Source of the DNA: Himantopus leucocephalus
Taxonomy: Eukaryota > Chordata > Aves > Charadriiformes > Recurvirostridae
NCBI GenBank assembly: GCA_003993805.1
Contig: RSEF01000031.1
Span: 54,733,835-54,797,834, forward strand
Reading direction: 5' to 3'
Length of the DNA: 64,000 nucleotides
The position numbers and the translations under genes were made by a program. Of the stretch, positions 49,313-61,900 are shown in pieces. Every line of letters begins with the position of its first letter. Within the stretch, counting starts at the first letter, position 1. The notes beneath the pieces are model-generated. The model saw only the letters and a program-made list of their open reading frames with translations. It made no database searches and was not told the DNA's origin.

Positions 49313-49390
49313 GTAAGTCAGCAATATCACCACTAATGTCAGCGGTGTTACACTGGAGTAAAATTGTGGTGGCAGAGAGGCGAATCAGCA
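49313..49390 (+). repeat. Fossil amniote palindromic (MITE-like) repeat
   Basis: GTAAGTCAGCAATATCACCAC, AATGTCAGCGGTGTTACACTGGAGTAAAA, GTGGTGGCAGAGAGGCGAATCAG follow in order the old amniote repeat that reads GTAAATCAGGAGTAACTCCACTGAAGTCAATGGAGTTACAC.GGTGTAAAA.TGGTGTAAG.GAGAGGAGAATCAGGCC (compared in segments). About 78 bases align with scattered substitutions. The repeat is common in turtles, crocodilians and birds and is long dead; I do not give its database name. Confidence 0.6.
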
Positions 49391-50689
49391 TCCTAATTTA
49401 TTGTTTATGTCAAGCTATTATTTTTCTTTTTGGAGCTTAGTCCTACGGCTCTCCAGCACAGCAACTGAAAACAGCGGTACTGTGCCTGGCTAAAGGTTAC
49501 TCGCAACAAAAAATGAAAAAGAGTTTGTTTCTTTTTCTTTTTTAAAATGTATACAGAAAGCCTGCAAGCCTGTTTGCTCCCTTTTTATCCCCACAACTTT
49601 TTCCAGTACCAGAAATACAGGCTTTGTTGCACACTGTGGTTAGCCTGGAGAAGCAGGAGTACACCATCACAAGGACCGCAGGAGCAAAGAAGGTGGACGT
49701 GGGAACGTTTATATTCAGATTCCCTTCTTGGTTTTATACCCATTCAACTAAAAACCTACAAAACAGCTGGATTAAAATACACGCATTGCTGGCCCAACCC
49801 CGCTGAGCAATTAAGGATGAATAAGTTCAAAGTTCACTCTCCAGTCATAGCTATTAAAGATACGCTTCCAGTAATTATTTATTTCCCCTAGGGGGAAAAA
49901 AAAAGAATACCAACAAGACCTATGAGGCCAGGCACTCTTTTATTTCTGATCCCTCTTGCACAAAACAAATGAGTCCCACCCTCACCCGATATGGTGGTTT
50001 CATTTCAAAGGTGGAAAGAAAACTGCTGTATTTTTACAAAGACTGGCGACGGGTATTTTGGAGATGCTCCGGAGTGCATCCAAAGCAGCTCACTCGTCCG
50101 AGCCCGGGAGCGTGCGGGAGCGACATGTTTGTCATCCTTATATTCAAGCACCCAGCGTGGAGGGTTGGATTTCTGACTTTCATAGCATCCTTGCTCAGAG
50201 AAGACATTAAAGCATTTCCCACCACATACTTCCTCCCATCTCTTTATGGACAATTACGCTGTGTTCATTGCTCCCTTTTTCTTTTTTTCCAGAAGATGCC
50301 TCAGGCAGCATCTCCCTTCCCCTCTGCTGTGCCAACAAGGACATCATCTGCTGTTCAGAAATGACTAACAAAGGCCCAGTCCTAAAGTCCATCCCACGTG
50401 TAAAATCCCACACTGCCTCTAGAAATTTCACCTACGCAGCAATGGTAATAGTCATGGGTGAAAAACAGTGTCGTCAGGTTATTAACGAGTTATTGTCTTT
50501 CCACTGTGAAAAAAGCCAGACGCCGAGGAAGGGCTCAGCCCAGAGTGAGATCCTGCATCCTATAACCACCCGGTAATAATATATTTAATAATACAGGTAT
50601 CCTTCACACCATTTCTTTGGTAAGTCTTCTAGTTCTAGGGTAAGCATGGTCTTTTAAAACTGCTAGCTGTACAATCCCTGTAGTGTGTT
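49391..50689. other. Unique non-coding sequence, no gene recognised
   Basis: Several overlapping frames at 49547-50576 are open on both strands, reflecting a somewhat GC-richer composition with CpGs near 50040-50120. A polypyrimidine stretch ending CCAG lies at 50270-50292 and resembles a splice acceptor, but no coherent exon follows. Confidence 0.4.
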
Positions 50690-50870
50690 AAAGATTGCCT
50701 GGTGTTTATTATAGCCGTAAACATTTAATGACTGATGATTAAATGCACACTGGGCTTATTAAAACCTGAAAGATTTAATTAAATGTACATCGCAGGAAAT
50801 GTAAATTTAAAATTAGTTTTAATAATTCTGCACAAAATGTAACATTTCTTGAATAGGTGCATCTAATCAT
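50690..50870. promoter_or_regulatory. Candidate conserved non-coding element with homeodomain-like cores
   Basis: A dense run of TAAT/ATTA cores (TTTATTATAG, TTTAATGAC, GATTAAATG, TTTAATTAAATG, AAAATTAGTTTTAATAATT) in otherwise complex sequence. This is the kind of cluster seen in homeobox-bound enhancers, but AT-rich DNA alone can produce it. Confidence 0.25.
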
Positions 50871-52059
50871 GAGACTTTTTTTTTCCTACTATTTTTCCAT
50901 CTTAAGTTTTAATCCACTTTCCTCTTTCCCCTTCAAAATGATTTAAGGGGAAAAAGTAGAAAAAAAATTGACAAACAGGTCAAATAATAAAACATGTTCC
51001 TGGCAGACCCCCTGCTAGGAATCCTAAAAATATTCCTTTAATGTTATTTAAGAAAAAGCAGAAATATTTGTTTGAACAAAGAACATTACCCCGAACAAGA
51101 AAACTAGTAACTAAACCAAACAAGGCATTTTTGCTTTTTTCTTCGTTCCCCCAGGTTTTAGCTTGCACTAGATTCACAGGAATAGTTGATGCCAGCAGTG
51201 AAAACACATTCTTTATTCAGTATCTTCTCATTAGAGATTACTACGTGGTAGAAAACACTTCAGCTTCCCATCATCTGTATTGCATTACTCCAGGTTGCCC
51301 AGAGTTAATGTAATGTGTGATTTAGTAATGCGGCATTGTTAAAATCCAGACGTTTCAGGTTTAGAGGTTCTACCTCTAGTCCGAACCCATGGACAACTCA
51401 GTACTCCTCATTTTCGTTTGTGAAACGCACGCATTGCTGTATTTGATAGAGTTTCACGGATAGATGCTCTGATTACGCATTCCATTAAATATGACTTTGT
51501 ACCGTAACGCTTATTGTATCTCATGCTTCTGTTTTTGTTAATTTTCCTTTTCCGTTTGGCCATCTTTGGTGGTCACATACATTATATTTTCCCTGGGACA
51601 CTGCCTTCCCCAGGGGCCAGCATGCCTATCAGCTTCTGGATCAGAACCCTTTGTAACAAGCAAGTTTTAGATGTGATTATTTTACCCCCTAACAGCTCAT
51701 TTCAAGACACTAACAAAAGCCGAGTACTAAGCCAGCAATACGGAGAATTACGCTAATTTTCTACAGTAATTTAAATACATAAACTAGCTTTGACTCTCTA
51801 TATCTTGTTTCCCAAATGCTGAGTCCTCAATTAACTCTTTCCTAATGATCTTTCCTTAGTTTATAAAAAGGTATCCCTTCCTCCAGTCCTCCTCCTCAAA
51901 TGACATTTTAGACAGCAGAAAAATCAAACCAGCATTATAAATAACTTATTTAGTGTGTAATTATTCCTTTTCCAGATCGCATCCCCGTTTAAACGGAGGC
52001 AAGTGGAGAGATTTCCAGCGTGTGAATGGGAGGGTGCACATTGCACACCAACACTACGG
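50871..52059. other. Unique non-coding sequence, no gene recognised
   Basis: AT-rich sequence without exon or repeat signal. It leads into the octamer cluster. Confidence 0.45.
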
Positions 52060-52081
52060 TTTCTTATTTACATGTTGCTCA

Positions 52082-52099
52082 TGTTTATGCAAGTTAAAG
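52082..52099 (+). promoter_or_regulatory. Octamer/forkhead motif, copy 1
   Basis: TGTTTATGCAAGTTAAAG. It differs from copy 3 only at the twelfth base (G for A). Confidence 0.6.
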
Positions 52100-52452
52100 A
52101 CAAATACAGCTGCTTCTGCTTTCCCCAGGAATCTCAGGCACCGGTCAAAGCTACAAAAAGCAGTCACAATCAAGCTCGTAACCTATTTTTCATGGAAAGC
52201 AAGAAGCATTAATAGCCGGGGAGGGGGTGGGGGGAGATCTGTGCAATTTTCTCCGAAAATATAGCCGACATTTTCAAAAAAAACCAAATACTGTATGTTC
52301 GGTTCAGCTTCTTCAGTGGCTTTCATGTTATAGGAATATTTGCTGGTGATGAAAACACCGCGGAGCCAATCAAACCTCACTGCTATACAGCCCGCCGCGC
52401 TAGGAGCCCAGTGTTTAAAATAACCCCTTATGCATTATTCATTAAGAATTGA

Positions 52453-52470
52453 TGTTTATGCAAATTACAG
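52453..52470 (+). promoter_or_regulatory. Octamer/forkhead motif, copy 2
   Basis: TGTTTATGCAAATTACAG contains a perfect ATGCAAAT octamer. ATTCAT precedes it at 52438. It differs from copy 3 at one base (C for A at the sixteenth position). Confidence 0.65.
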
Positions 52471-52500
52471 AAGCATGTGCCCACCTGGCCATCATGGGTT

Positions 52501-52542
52501 AATAACAACAACAACAACAACAAAAACAACAACAATAATAAT
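52501..52542. repeat. (AAC)n microsatellite
   Basis: AAC units with an AAAAAC interruption and an AATAATAAT end. A simple repeat lying between octamer copies 2 and 3. Confidence 0.93.
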
Positions 52543-52802
52543 TTAAAAAATACATGCACAGCCTCTCCCCAGGCAAACTAGCAAGCTTTGAGCCATTCCC
52601 AGAATATATATAATCAACGATAATTCTCTTTCATTAAATGCATCAAAGAATTGCAACCCTTACCTGGTTAGCTTTGTAGGACCCTCAGATTTTCTGGATG
52701 AAATAACTGACTGTGCATGCAACCAATAAAACTGAACTGAAAAGCTGATTAAGGGCACTTACTTAATGCAAAGCCACTCACTGAATATTCATATGATGCC
52801 TG

Positions 52803-52820
52803 TGTTTATGCAAATTAAAG
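52803..52820 (+). promoter_or_regulatory. Octamer/forkhead motif, copy 3
   Basis: TGTTTATGCAAATTAAAG contains a perfect ATGCAAAT octamer. ATTCAT precedes it at 52786, and an inverted CCAAT box follows at 52840. Confidence 0.65.
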
Positions 52821-52860
52821 CAAAAGAAAGCCCATGGGGATTGGTTGCCATAGCCCACAA

Positions 52861-55800
52861 ACACTGTGTACAGCAGAAAAATAGAGAATAGTGACGAATA
52901 AATCTTGAAAATCGTAGCTGGGAAGGAAAACAAGGTGTATAGTAAAATATTGTCTTACATGAATCATGGTTTTTAAGAGTTTTATCTAATCATACCATTT
53001 TTAGGTCTGTCAGGTATTTTTCTACAATGTACTAATCTGTAATTATCATCATCCTACAAGATACTATCACTAATGTTTGTCAACTTTATTTATTCTGTAA
53101 CGGTGTAAGCAGAGTCCTTAAGCATATCAAGTAGGTGAAAATATAATTACAACAAAAATTACAGTTTAATACGTTAGGAACAAAACCCATAGGCTTGTGT
53201 TACAGTTTATTAAGTCTTTCATTTGAGGCTGTCCTCTGAAGAAAAAGGATAGAAAAAAGTAGAGTGTGCCAGTGGGAGCCTGCTAAAAATGAAATTTAGC
53301 TCCTTGCTTTCTTAATTTCGTTGTGTAGCTGCTTCATTCCAGATGCAGGCTCATATGTGATATTGTGCTGGGCTTTTTCTCAGTCTAAAGTAATTTTGAA
53401 AAGACTATGCTTTTTTTTCCAATTAAAAATCAAAATACATGTGAAATCTATATAAGATCTTATTTCTCAAATCAGGTTCAAATATATCAATTCAAGATCT
53501 TAATATGGTAATCACTAAAACTGAAAATGCTTTTTTACAATGAGATATTTCAAAATCAGAAAGATATATTATATCAGCATTGCCTATTCCCTGATAAGCA
53601 AGAATATATATAAGTAGAAATCCTACACTTTTGCAGTATATTATATTTTAGCCTTTTCCATTTATTTCTAACAACAAATTACACTTTCAGGAGAGATTCT
53701 CATTTGTAGATAACCATTTATTAATAGTGCCATTGTTATTCAAGTTTTAAGAAGGATCAGATGAAACCATCTCATGTAAGACATTTGAATTATGGATCAA
53801 TAGGTACGTCTGGCTTTTGAGTTTTCTGTGATTTCCACTCATATCTATTGGCTGCTGTTAAAAGATAACTTTTCAGCTGAAAAAGAACCCAACCAACACC
53901 AAAACAAAGCCCAACAGAAGCTGCTGCTCCATGGGCACACAAGAACAGGGATCGCTGGCTTGTAGGAAGCTGATGGGGTCCCCTGGTAAGATGAGCTGAG
54001 ATCAAATGCACCTTCTCAGAAAGTGGGGTGATGGTCCCATGCATGAAATTGAGGTCTACCCTTGGCTTTGTCACCATGGAGACTCCACTGCCAGTTTTGC
54101 TTGCAAAGACCGTCCCATTACCACGTTTCCATGAGTCCTAGAGGGGACTGGGAAATTTGCCACACCAGCTTATGACTTTCAAGTTGACCCCATTGCTTGT
54201 GGTGAGATTCAGGACCATGCCACAAGGCCACTGGCTGCAAGGTGCCGGCAGGTATGTCACATTGGTACCCGAACAAGGGCAAAGAGACTCTTTGGCTATG
54301 GGATGCCAAAGCTCTGTGTGTGTGGCAGAAGGTACAAAGCAGAGAGGGTCCTAACGGACAGAGACAGGCTGCTCAGAGCAGGCAAAGGAACCAGGCTGAC
54401 CTGCTTGGATGGTAATGAATTCCTGCTTCGCTGAGGACCTCTAAAGGCAAGAAAGCTAACCATCATAAGGAGAGAAATAGCGAGGTGCCACACAGCCTGA
54501 GAGAAAAGCTGTACCCTGAAGGATGAACTTTCCAGAAGGTCAAAAAATTCTGAAGGAGTACAAATGTGCTTATTTATATCTAATAATTTGTCTTGACTTA
54601 TGCGAAGGATAATTGTGCTTAGAGATCCTTGGAAAGCCTATGTATCCTACAGCATTGTCATTACCACAGATAGCCAAGTAGTTAAACAAAAAAATGCAGG
54701 GTGCTCACATTTTTATGAGAGGCTGGGTCTTCAGCTTAAAAAGAAGAAAGGTAACTGGGGACAAGGACAATTGGTTTCAAGGGAAGAAGGCAGCGATGGA
54801 GACCAGGCAGCCAAGAGAAGAGGCAGTCCTACATTCACTCTTGTAGTACAGAGGAGGGTTATGCGTAGAATTGGGATCTCATGTGCAGCTGAGTAATAAA
54901 TACCAAGCAGGAGATTAATCAACTGGTGAATATAACTGTGTGTATTTAAAAAAATAATGGGGATACCAAACACATGCAGATCTCCTCTGCATTGCTCACA
55001 GAAAAAAAATTATGCAACACAAGGACTTTTCTATTTTCAAGGCAGGCATGGGGGAATTTCAAATTATTCCATGAAGCTTTTTGGAAAGTTCATGAAGATC
55101 TAATAGGACTCAAGTGCTTCCAAGTTTTTCCACTTCTTCTGAGGAAAAGTAAGTCTAAAAAAATTCTTGTATTCAGAGAAGAAAAGCTTTCCTAGTCTGG
55201 ACACAACGCCAGCTATGACATCATAAATATTCAGCCACTGACTGAGCTGGAAGTGCGTGTGAATGTTGATGCAATGACTTGGCACACCAGCTTCTCACTA
55301 TTTTGCACAATGTGATTCAGAATGTGCTATGGAGCTAGCTGCTTTCTTTTCCTTCTTTTTTCCTTTTCAAAAAAAGGGAATTTAAATTTAAATGGAAGTC
55401 GACAAACTCCTACCTTTTCAACTCTAGCTTCAGCAAAGATGACCTGATTCTGTGAAGTCATATTTCTGCGCTGTGGTCCTGTCAATCCCTCACCTTTCAG
55501 GAACACTAAACCAATGAAGTAAATTATTTTAAAGAATAAAGAAACAGAGAAAATCTAATCCATAAATTGACTTCTTTGTTCTGCCAATTGACTAAATGAT
55601 ACTTAAGTCATCTCTAAGTGCCTGGAAAAAAATAAAAGGCATTTCTATTGTGAAGCTGATGAACAATTAGGCAATTGTAAAGCATGGAATGGCAAAGTGG
55701 AAAACGCATAGTAATAATGTTTTCCATTTTTCCCTCCCCCTCTTTTTTTTCTCTACAGCAAATGCCATAAGTGGAGCAGCACGGGAACTTCACTCTGGAT

Positions 55801-58800
55801 GAAGTGACAAACCTCTGGATTAGTGACAATACCGGAGATTCAGCGACTTTCCAGAAGCCCACATAGGGCAATGATTATCCTGCCAGTGTTTCACCATCAT
55901 TTAGATAAAGAGGGGAGAGCTGTGCTGGCTTGCCCTTTCCTAGAGAGACCACGTGCATCTGTTTAACCTCGGGCCTTCGCAGTTTTCAAAGCTGAATGAC
56001 AGAAAGACATGCAGAAGAAAATACCTCATACGCTCACCCAAATGGTGTGTATCTCCTGGATGTCCAAAGCAATAAAAATAGTAACTTGCTCCACAAAACC
56101 CTACTGATGCGTGACTCAAACCTTTCCAGACTTACCACACTCCCAAGGATTTCACCTCACATTTTGGAAAAGACAGTGTTGAAGATGTCTCCATAACAAC
56201 AGGTTTTCTGCTCCTTGTCAAAGCAGCATGTCTCCATGGGATTCAGCTCCCTGCATCAGCTCATCTCTCAGCATTTTCCCTTCCTTCAGTAATATTTCCT
56301 GCAAACCTCTTTTCATATTTTTCTGTCTCCTTCTCTCTTTGTCCTTCTCGTGTCTCTCACCTGCTGTCCCAACAACCAAGTATTTACTCCTAGTTAGCAA
56401 GTTCCCTGCTCTTCCCACCAACACCAAAGTCCATTTCAAATCTTCCCTCTCCTGGCATCATTCCATCATTAGCTATTCGTGAGGCAAGGCCAGTACCTAC
56501 CCATGCCAATATAACTGCCCAGACACATTGCATCAAGAAAGTTTGATCCCATATAACATAAACATAGGTTAGGCATCACAGGAAATTAGACCGAGCCAGG
56601 AAGATTACAACAGAACAAAGAGGAAACATAAGTTTGTGTCACACACTATTGGAGAGTCAATAGAGAAGACGGAGAGATGGCCACTCAAAAATGACACAAA
56701 ACATTCCAAGTCTATTTTAAAGAGAGCCATTATACTGTAAACTGTCACAGAAACACCTGGAAGACTCGTGCATACCAAAAAAACAAGTGAACTTTTCTTG
56801 CTAGTGGATATACTGACTTCTGAGATAAGAAAAAGCATTACTTCCAAACACAAATAAGATTAAAGAGTGTGGAGGGCTGTGGAGGTGTGTGTGAGGGTGG
56901 AAACACCTTTGACAGTGTTTGTGCCATTAGTTTGGATGAGACAAAAATAAATTTGCCGGACAAACCTGCTATGATGAGGATAAGAGGAAATTTGTGCTGC
57001 AGCCAAAGATTTTTTTTTTTTTTTTTGATGAAAACCAGTTCAAGATGGAGGAGAAATGAAAAAGCAAACATTTATTTTTATGACCTAATGGGATTTTAAA
57101 ATTAAGCACAGCAGGTAGAAAGATACTGCACAATTTCAAAAAAAACGTTGCATGTCCGTACATGAAAGCCTGCTCTCTTTTCAAAACACTCTGCTGTCAC
57201 CTAGGGTGTGGGAAATCAAAGCGTGGGATAGCGATGGACATACGTGTCTTTCCACAGGCATGTGGTGCAGTAAGAACGTTTGGACACAGGACTAGAACCA
57301 AAATCCAGACGAGAAAGAGAGAAGACTGAGGGCCCTACTTTCAAAAATCACCTCTGGATTCCAATTTCTTGATATGCTACTGCTCCAGGAGGTCTGGTAA
57401 CAGCTGCTTTGAAAAGTATCTGGTCTAAGAGGAATATTTTTGTGATCGCTACACCTGCAGGTGGTCCTTTGAATGGACACACAATCTAATAAGAGCATAA
57501 AAATCTTACTTTCAAGCAACATAAAAGACAAGGTGCCACTGGTAAATCTGTTCAGGGGGGAAAAAAAAAAGAGGGAGAAAAATAGATTAACTGATTCTAG
57601 TACTGAAATATTGTTCTGTAACATGAAGGTACAGATTATGTGCTGTGAACAAAGTCCTGAAAGGTCTGGAAACTGGCTACCGGGGTTGGAGCTGAGGTCC
57701 CCTGTGGAAGATGTAATTTTGCATAGGAACTGAAAAAATAAAAGTCATTACTTGAGTCTGTATGTGAAAGGTGTCAAGGCTGGCAGCGAGTGTTAATAAC
57801 CTGATATATGTTTTATACCACTTCTTTAGTGAATGTGATATATATGAAATTCAGCAGCAGGAATAAAAAATTAAAGCATTTCAGTGTTTGTCTTTTTTTT
57901 ATTTTTCTCCTTTGAATAGCAAGTATTCTGTATCTCCAGGCTGCTAAGGACGAATGACCTAGTCAGAGAGGACCTGGGCACCTGGTTTCCAAGGATTTGT
58001 ATTGTCCCTTTAGAGAAGGGAAAATTCAGAACAAAGGATGGCTCTTATTGGGATGCTCATTCTCGGAGCACAAAAGAATGTTTCTCTCCCCTATTTTAGT
58101 TTATGATAGAATTAATAATGATTAAAGACTCTTCAGCGTGTTTCACCCTGAATGGCCTACATGACTTTTAGCAGAAATTAAAATCTTGTGGGGTCAGACA
58201 GCTATCGGTCCACTGCTCCTCTGTCTCTGAAAGCTTCAGTTTATGAACTCAAAATCAAGCACAAAGAATAAACCTGAGCGTGGGCTATCAGCCACTGGGA
58301 CAAAAGACTCAGGAGTCTTTTTTCCTCCTGCCTTTCAGTCGTCAAATATATGGGGTTTTTTTTACAAATTAGTGGAGGGAAGACAGGGAATGCAGTACAG
58401 ACAAGTTCCAACTGTAAAGCTTGAACTTTCCAGATATATGAGCACTGTCATCTGTACATGATACCAAACCCAATGTACTTCCTAATAGAGCGACAGTGGT
58501 TTTACAGAGTAGGTGGGTTTATTTTCTTTTCTTTTCCTGAGAAGAGACAACGGTTCCCATCCAAGGTCTATAAAACAGACTGCTAACACAGTCAATAAGC
58601 CTTTTTTTGTAACCTGACAAAAACCCATCCGAGAATGCTGGGTATCCATTTTCTTTGGAAATACAATCCAATGCTGTTTCTCTCCTATGTACCACACACA
58701 TGGCATGGGAGGGCTGATGTTTTGATGAACAATCTAGATAAGACAACAAAACTAAGACATTTGATACCAAAAACTATACCACAGCAGTCTCAGCATTTCA

Positions 58801-58999
58801 GATAGTTCTCTTGTTTGGTTTCTCAAAGAAATTGTTTTCACAGCTGAAGCAAGGTGACAAAAAAAATGTTTATCTTATCTAAAGCATGTAATAGAACAAA
58901 ATGGTGTATCTGTTCAGAATAATTTTTCAGAAAGAGATGTTCCCTGAACGTTGGAGCCATTCAGAAAAAGCTTTCGGAAACCAGCACATTTATTATATT
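52861..58999. other. Unique non-coding sequence, no gene recognised
   Basis: AT-rich DNA. A somewhat GC-richer stretch at 53930-54450 has frames open on both strands and no recognisable domain. T- and A-homopolymers occur at 57009-57026 and 57557-57568. A pyrimidine-rich patch lies at 56300-56365. No exon, RNA gene or mobile element recognised. Confidence 0.5.
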
Positions 59000-61900
59000 C
59001 TTCTTTTTTTGTTTCTTTATTTGGGTTGTTCCTAAAGACAATTCTTATGATGAGTCTTTGTTTCCCATTTTTCCAAGGGAGGTGACGTGAAAACAATTGT
59101 ACCCCTCTCTCTTGAAGACAGATTAATGACAACAAGAAAAAGGTTTATAACTGGTGACTTGGCAGCAGATGAACATCACAGCCAACAAGTCCCAGACACC
59201 ATACAGACCATGAACAGGCTACAGGGGAGTCCACAAAAGGTGCCGGTGTCAAAGGGCTCCCTGGATGCCCCGGCTGATGTAAGCAAACAGCTTTTTGTCC
59301 CTTAAGGAAACCTCTGGGGAGGGCAGCACGTTGCCCAGAAGTTGTTCACCCAACTGCTGCTTCAATAACGGTGTAGTTAATGCATTACACCTCGCTGTTT
59401 TAATATGAATACAACTCTATAGATATGGGTCATAATGTGACATATTCAAAGTCTAGTAATTATACTTTTAAGAAAATCTTACAAAACGGAAATTGACTGT
59501 CTAATTCTTACCAATTAACGTGCCTTTGATAACAGAACAATGGAGGAAAACCATAAAAGCAACTTCTGTGTCTCAAAAAGCTGAGGAAAAAGTAACATCT
59601 TGAGAAATCTAAGGCGCTGTTTGTTGGCAGAGGTGTTCTTTGCTCTCCATAGTGTGCAATAAGAGCTGTTTGGCCATACATTGTTTAAATAGACTATCCT
59701 TGACCACTGTTTGAAACTCTCATTGATAATAGAAACCGCAGACCTATCGGATGGCTGTGAAGGTCTCAAACTCTGGTGCTCAGTCATCACAGCTATTAAA
59801 GTTTTAGACCAAGTTCAAACGTTGCTTTCATCGCTTCAGTTAAAAGAACAGATAAGTGCAACTTTCATGACCATAAAATGGAAAAAAAAATAATTGAGAG
59901 ATGAATAAAGAGATCAGAGCCCTGTCAAGATTTTTGTAGTCTGTGAACACTGCAGACTTCAACGCTGTCTGTAGGTGTGTTGGGTGCTTTGCACCCATCA
60001 AAAATGAAACTAAACATAATAACCATGTGTCAGAGTTCAATGGGTAAAAATAACAGTACTATTAGTTGAAGGAGTGAATTCATTATGATGCCTAATTTGG
60101 GAACTGTTTGAACACTGTGAGTTTGCAAAGTACATTTGAACATTATTGGGTTCTTATCTTCTATAGGAGAGATGAAGAAAGAAAAGAGGATGGAGGAGAC
60201 AATACAAACTATGCAAAAGAGCGTCAAGAGAAAAGAAAGACCCCAGGCTATGTTTTTTTCAAATGTGTTCTGTCTCCTGTTTCTGTGCAGGACCTCAGTG
60301 TATGTGCACACACGTACGTGTCTCCAAAGAGACATACAAGTACCTCCATGATCATTTATATTTAAATTCCTGAAACTCCATGGTTTCACTAAAAATCTGC
60401 ATAACCGCTTTTGCAATTCTAAGGTTGCACTAAGAAATAAAATTGCTAATACAAGTGAGAGCTAGCTATTCTAACGTTCATAACAAAAGCTAGAAAGTCT
60501 TTGTAGGGGCTCAGAACCTAGTACTTCAGAATAACTCAAATATCTGTACCAAAATAAATTACATTGAGGTGGAAAAATTTAAAATCAGATAGCATCCTGC
60601 TTCAGTTTATAACTGAAAAGGTACAAACAACTTTCAAATTGCCCCAAACTTAAGTGAAAATACATTTTGTGAATTGTAGGACTGGTCTACTAATGCAGCG
60701 ACTAACACCAGAGAATGACAGGTGGTCGGTCATCTCTAGACTTTGCATAAACCTGACATTCAAGATACCCACCTAAATGATTACAAAAACATTCACAGGC
60801 AAAGCCTGAAGACTTTCTGGTCCTTATAACCAAACTTCACTTCTGTAAAAATCTGTCAAAAAGTATCTTTAAGTTTATCAGTGGTGATTGGGAAAGGAGG
60901 GTTTCTATTAGTTTTCTTATGTTATACTCTGAAAAAATCCATTTTCACAGAAGAGAAATGAAGTAAACTGCTGGTGATTGAAAATTAGCAGTAGTTTGTG
61001 AGAAATATTTTCCAAACAATACTGCATTTGTCAAAATTTCATTGAAAGATTACTGCAACTTATTGCTCCTATAAGGCCATGTATTTTATTTTTGACTTTT
61101 ACATGATAGTACAAATCATAATATAACACTTACACATATAAAAGCTGAAGTAGAAATAACCATCTGAAACAAAATTCTTCCATAAAAGGTTATTTTTATA
61201 TTAAGTAGAAGTTTTATATTGTATTTCTATATTTTTTAAAAACACTATTGATATTTTTTTGTGGTGATAAAAACAATTTTCAGGGAGTTTTTCATTACAA
61301 CTTTTCTTGCTCATCAGTGATGAGAACAAATGTCAGAAATCTCAGCACAGCTGGGCAACATTCACAAGGGAAAGGAAGTCTCATAAAACAGTCTAAATGC
61401 CAGAGAGCTGATGCGCCAGGGTACCACAATAAAGAGGAAGATGGAGGAATTTCTCTCCTTTCCTGTTCAGAGGGTCTTTCATTCATTTTTCTAGGGATGG
61501 AGGGTAAGATGAGAGCAGATTTTTTTAATTACCAGAGTTTCTGGAAGCTGATAAGATTAAATGAACTGTAAAGGTGAGAGAGAAAACAGCCTGCAGTCCT
61601 CACTTCTGGCCAAATCTTGCAGCTTTGCGGAGCAGCAGCTATAACTCTTATGAATTTATCAGAAGTCTCCTGCTATTTGGAGATTTCCTTGAAGAGCCGG
61701 TGGCTGGTACCAAGAGATTGCGCATGAATTTCCACATCCATTTTTTTTCTGATGAAAAGCCAAGTTTCCATCCCTCCTGACTCTGGAGAGAAGCTTGCAG
61801 ATATGAATTGAGTGCAAACACAGAGCCTCTGCACAGAGCCTTCTAAACCAGAAGGCAAATAAAAATAACCCCAGATGACTATATATATTTTCCAGCCGCC

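Larger units (their letters stand above)
52060..52860. promoter_or_regulatory. Candidate enhancer: forkhead/octamer repeat cluster
   Basis: Three copies of TGTTTATGCAARTTA (52082, 52453, 52803) lie about 350-370 bases apart in the same orientation. Each joins a forkhead-type TGTTTAT to an octamer-type ATGCAAAT (ATGCAAGT in the first). ATGCAA also occurs at 52717 and 52766. CCAAT boxes lie at 52366 and 52723 (+) and 52840 (-), and GTTGCCATAG at 52844 resembles an RFX half-site. Copies two and three are also both preceded by ATTCAT. POU, FOX and NF-Y binding is inferred from the motifs. A cis-regulatory module is the simplest reading. Confidence 0.45.

Noticed and set aside
57185..57200. CTCF-like GTCACCTAGGGTG
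   Set aside because: Only about 9 of 12 positions agree with the core, which is too weak.
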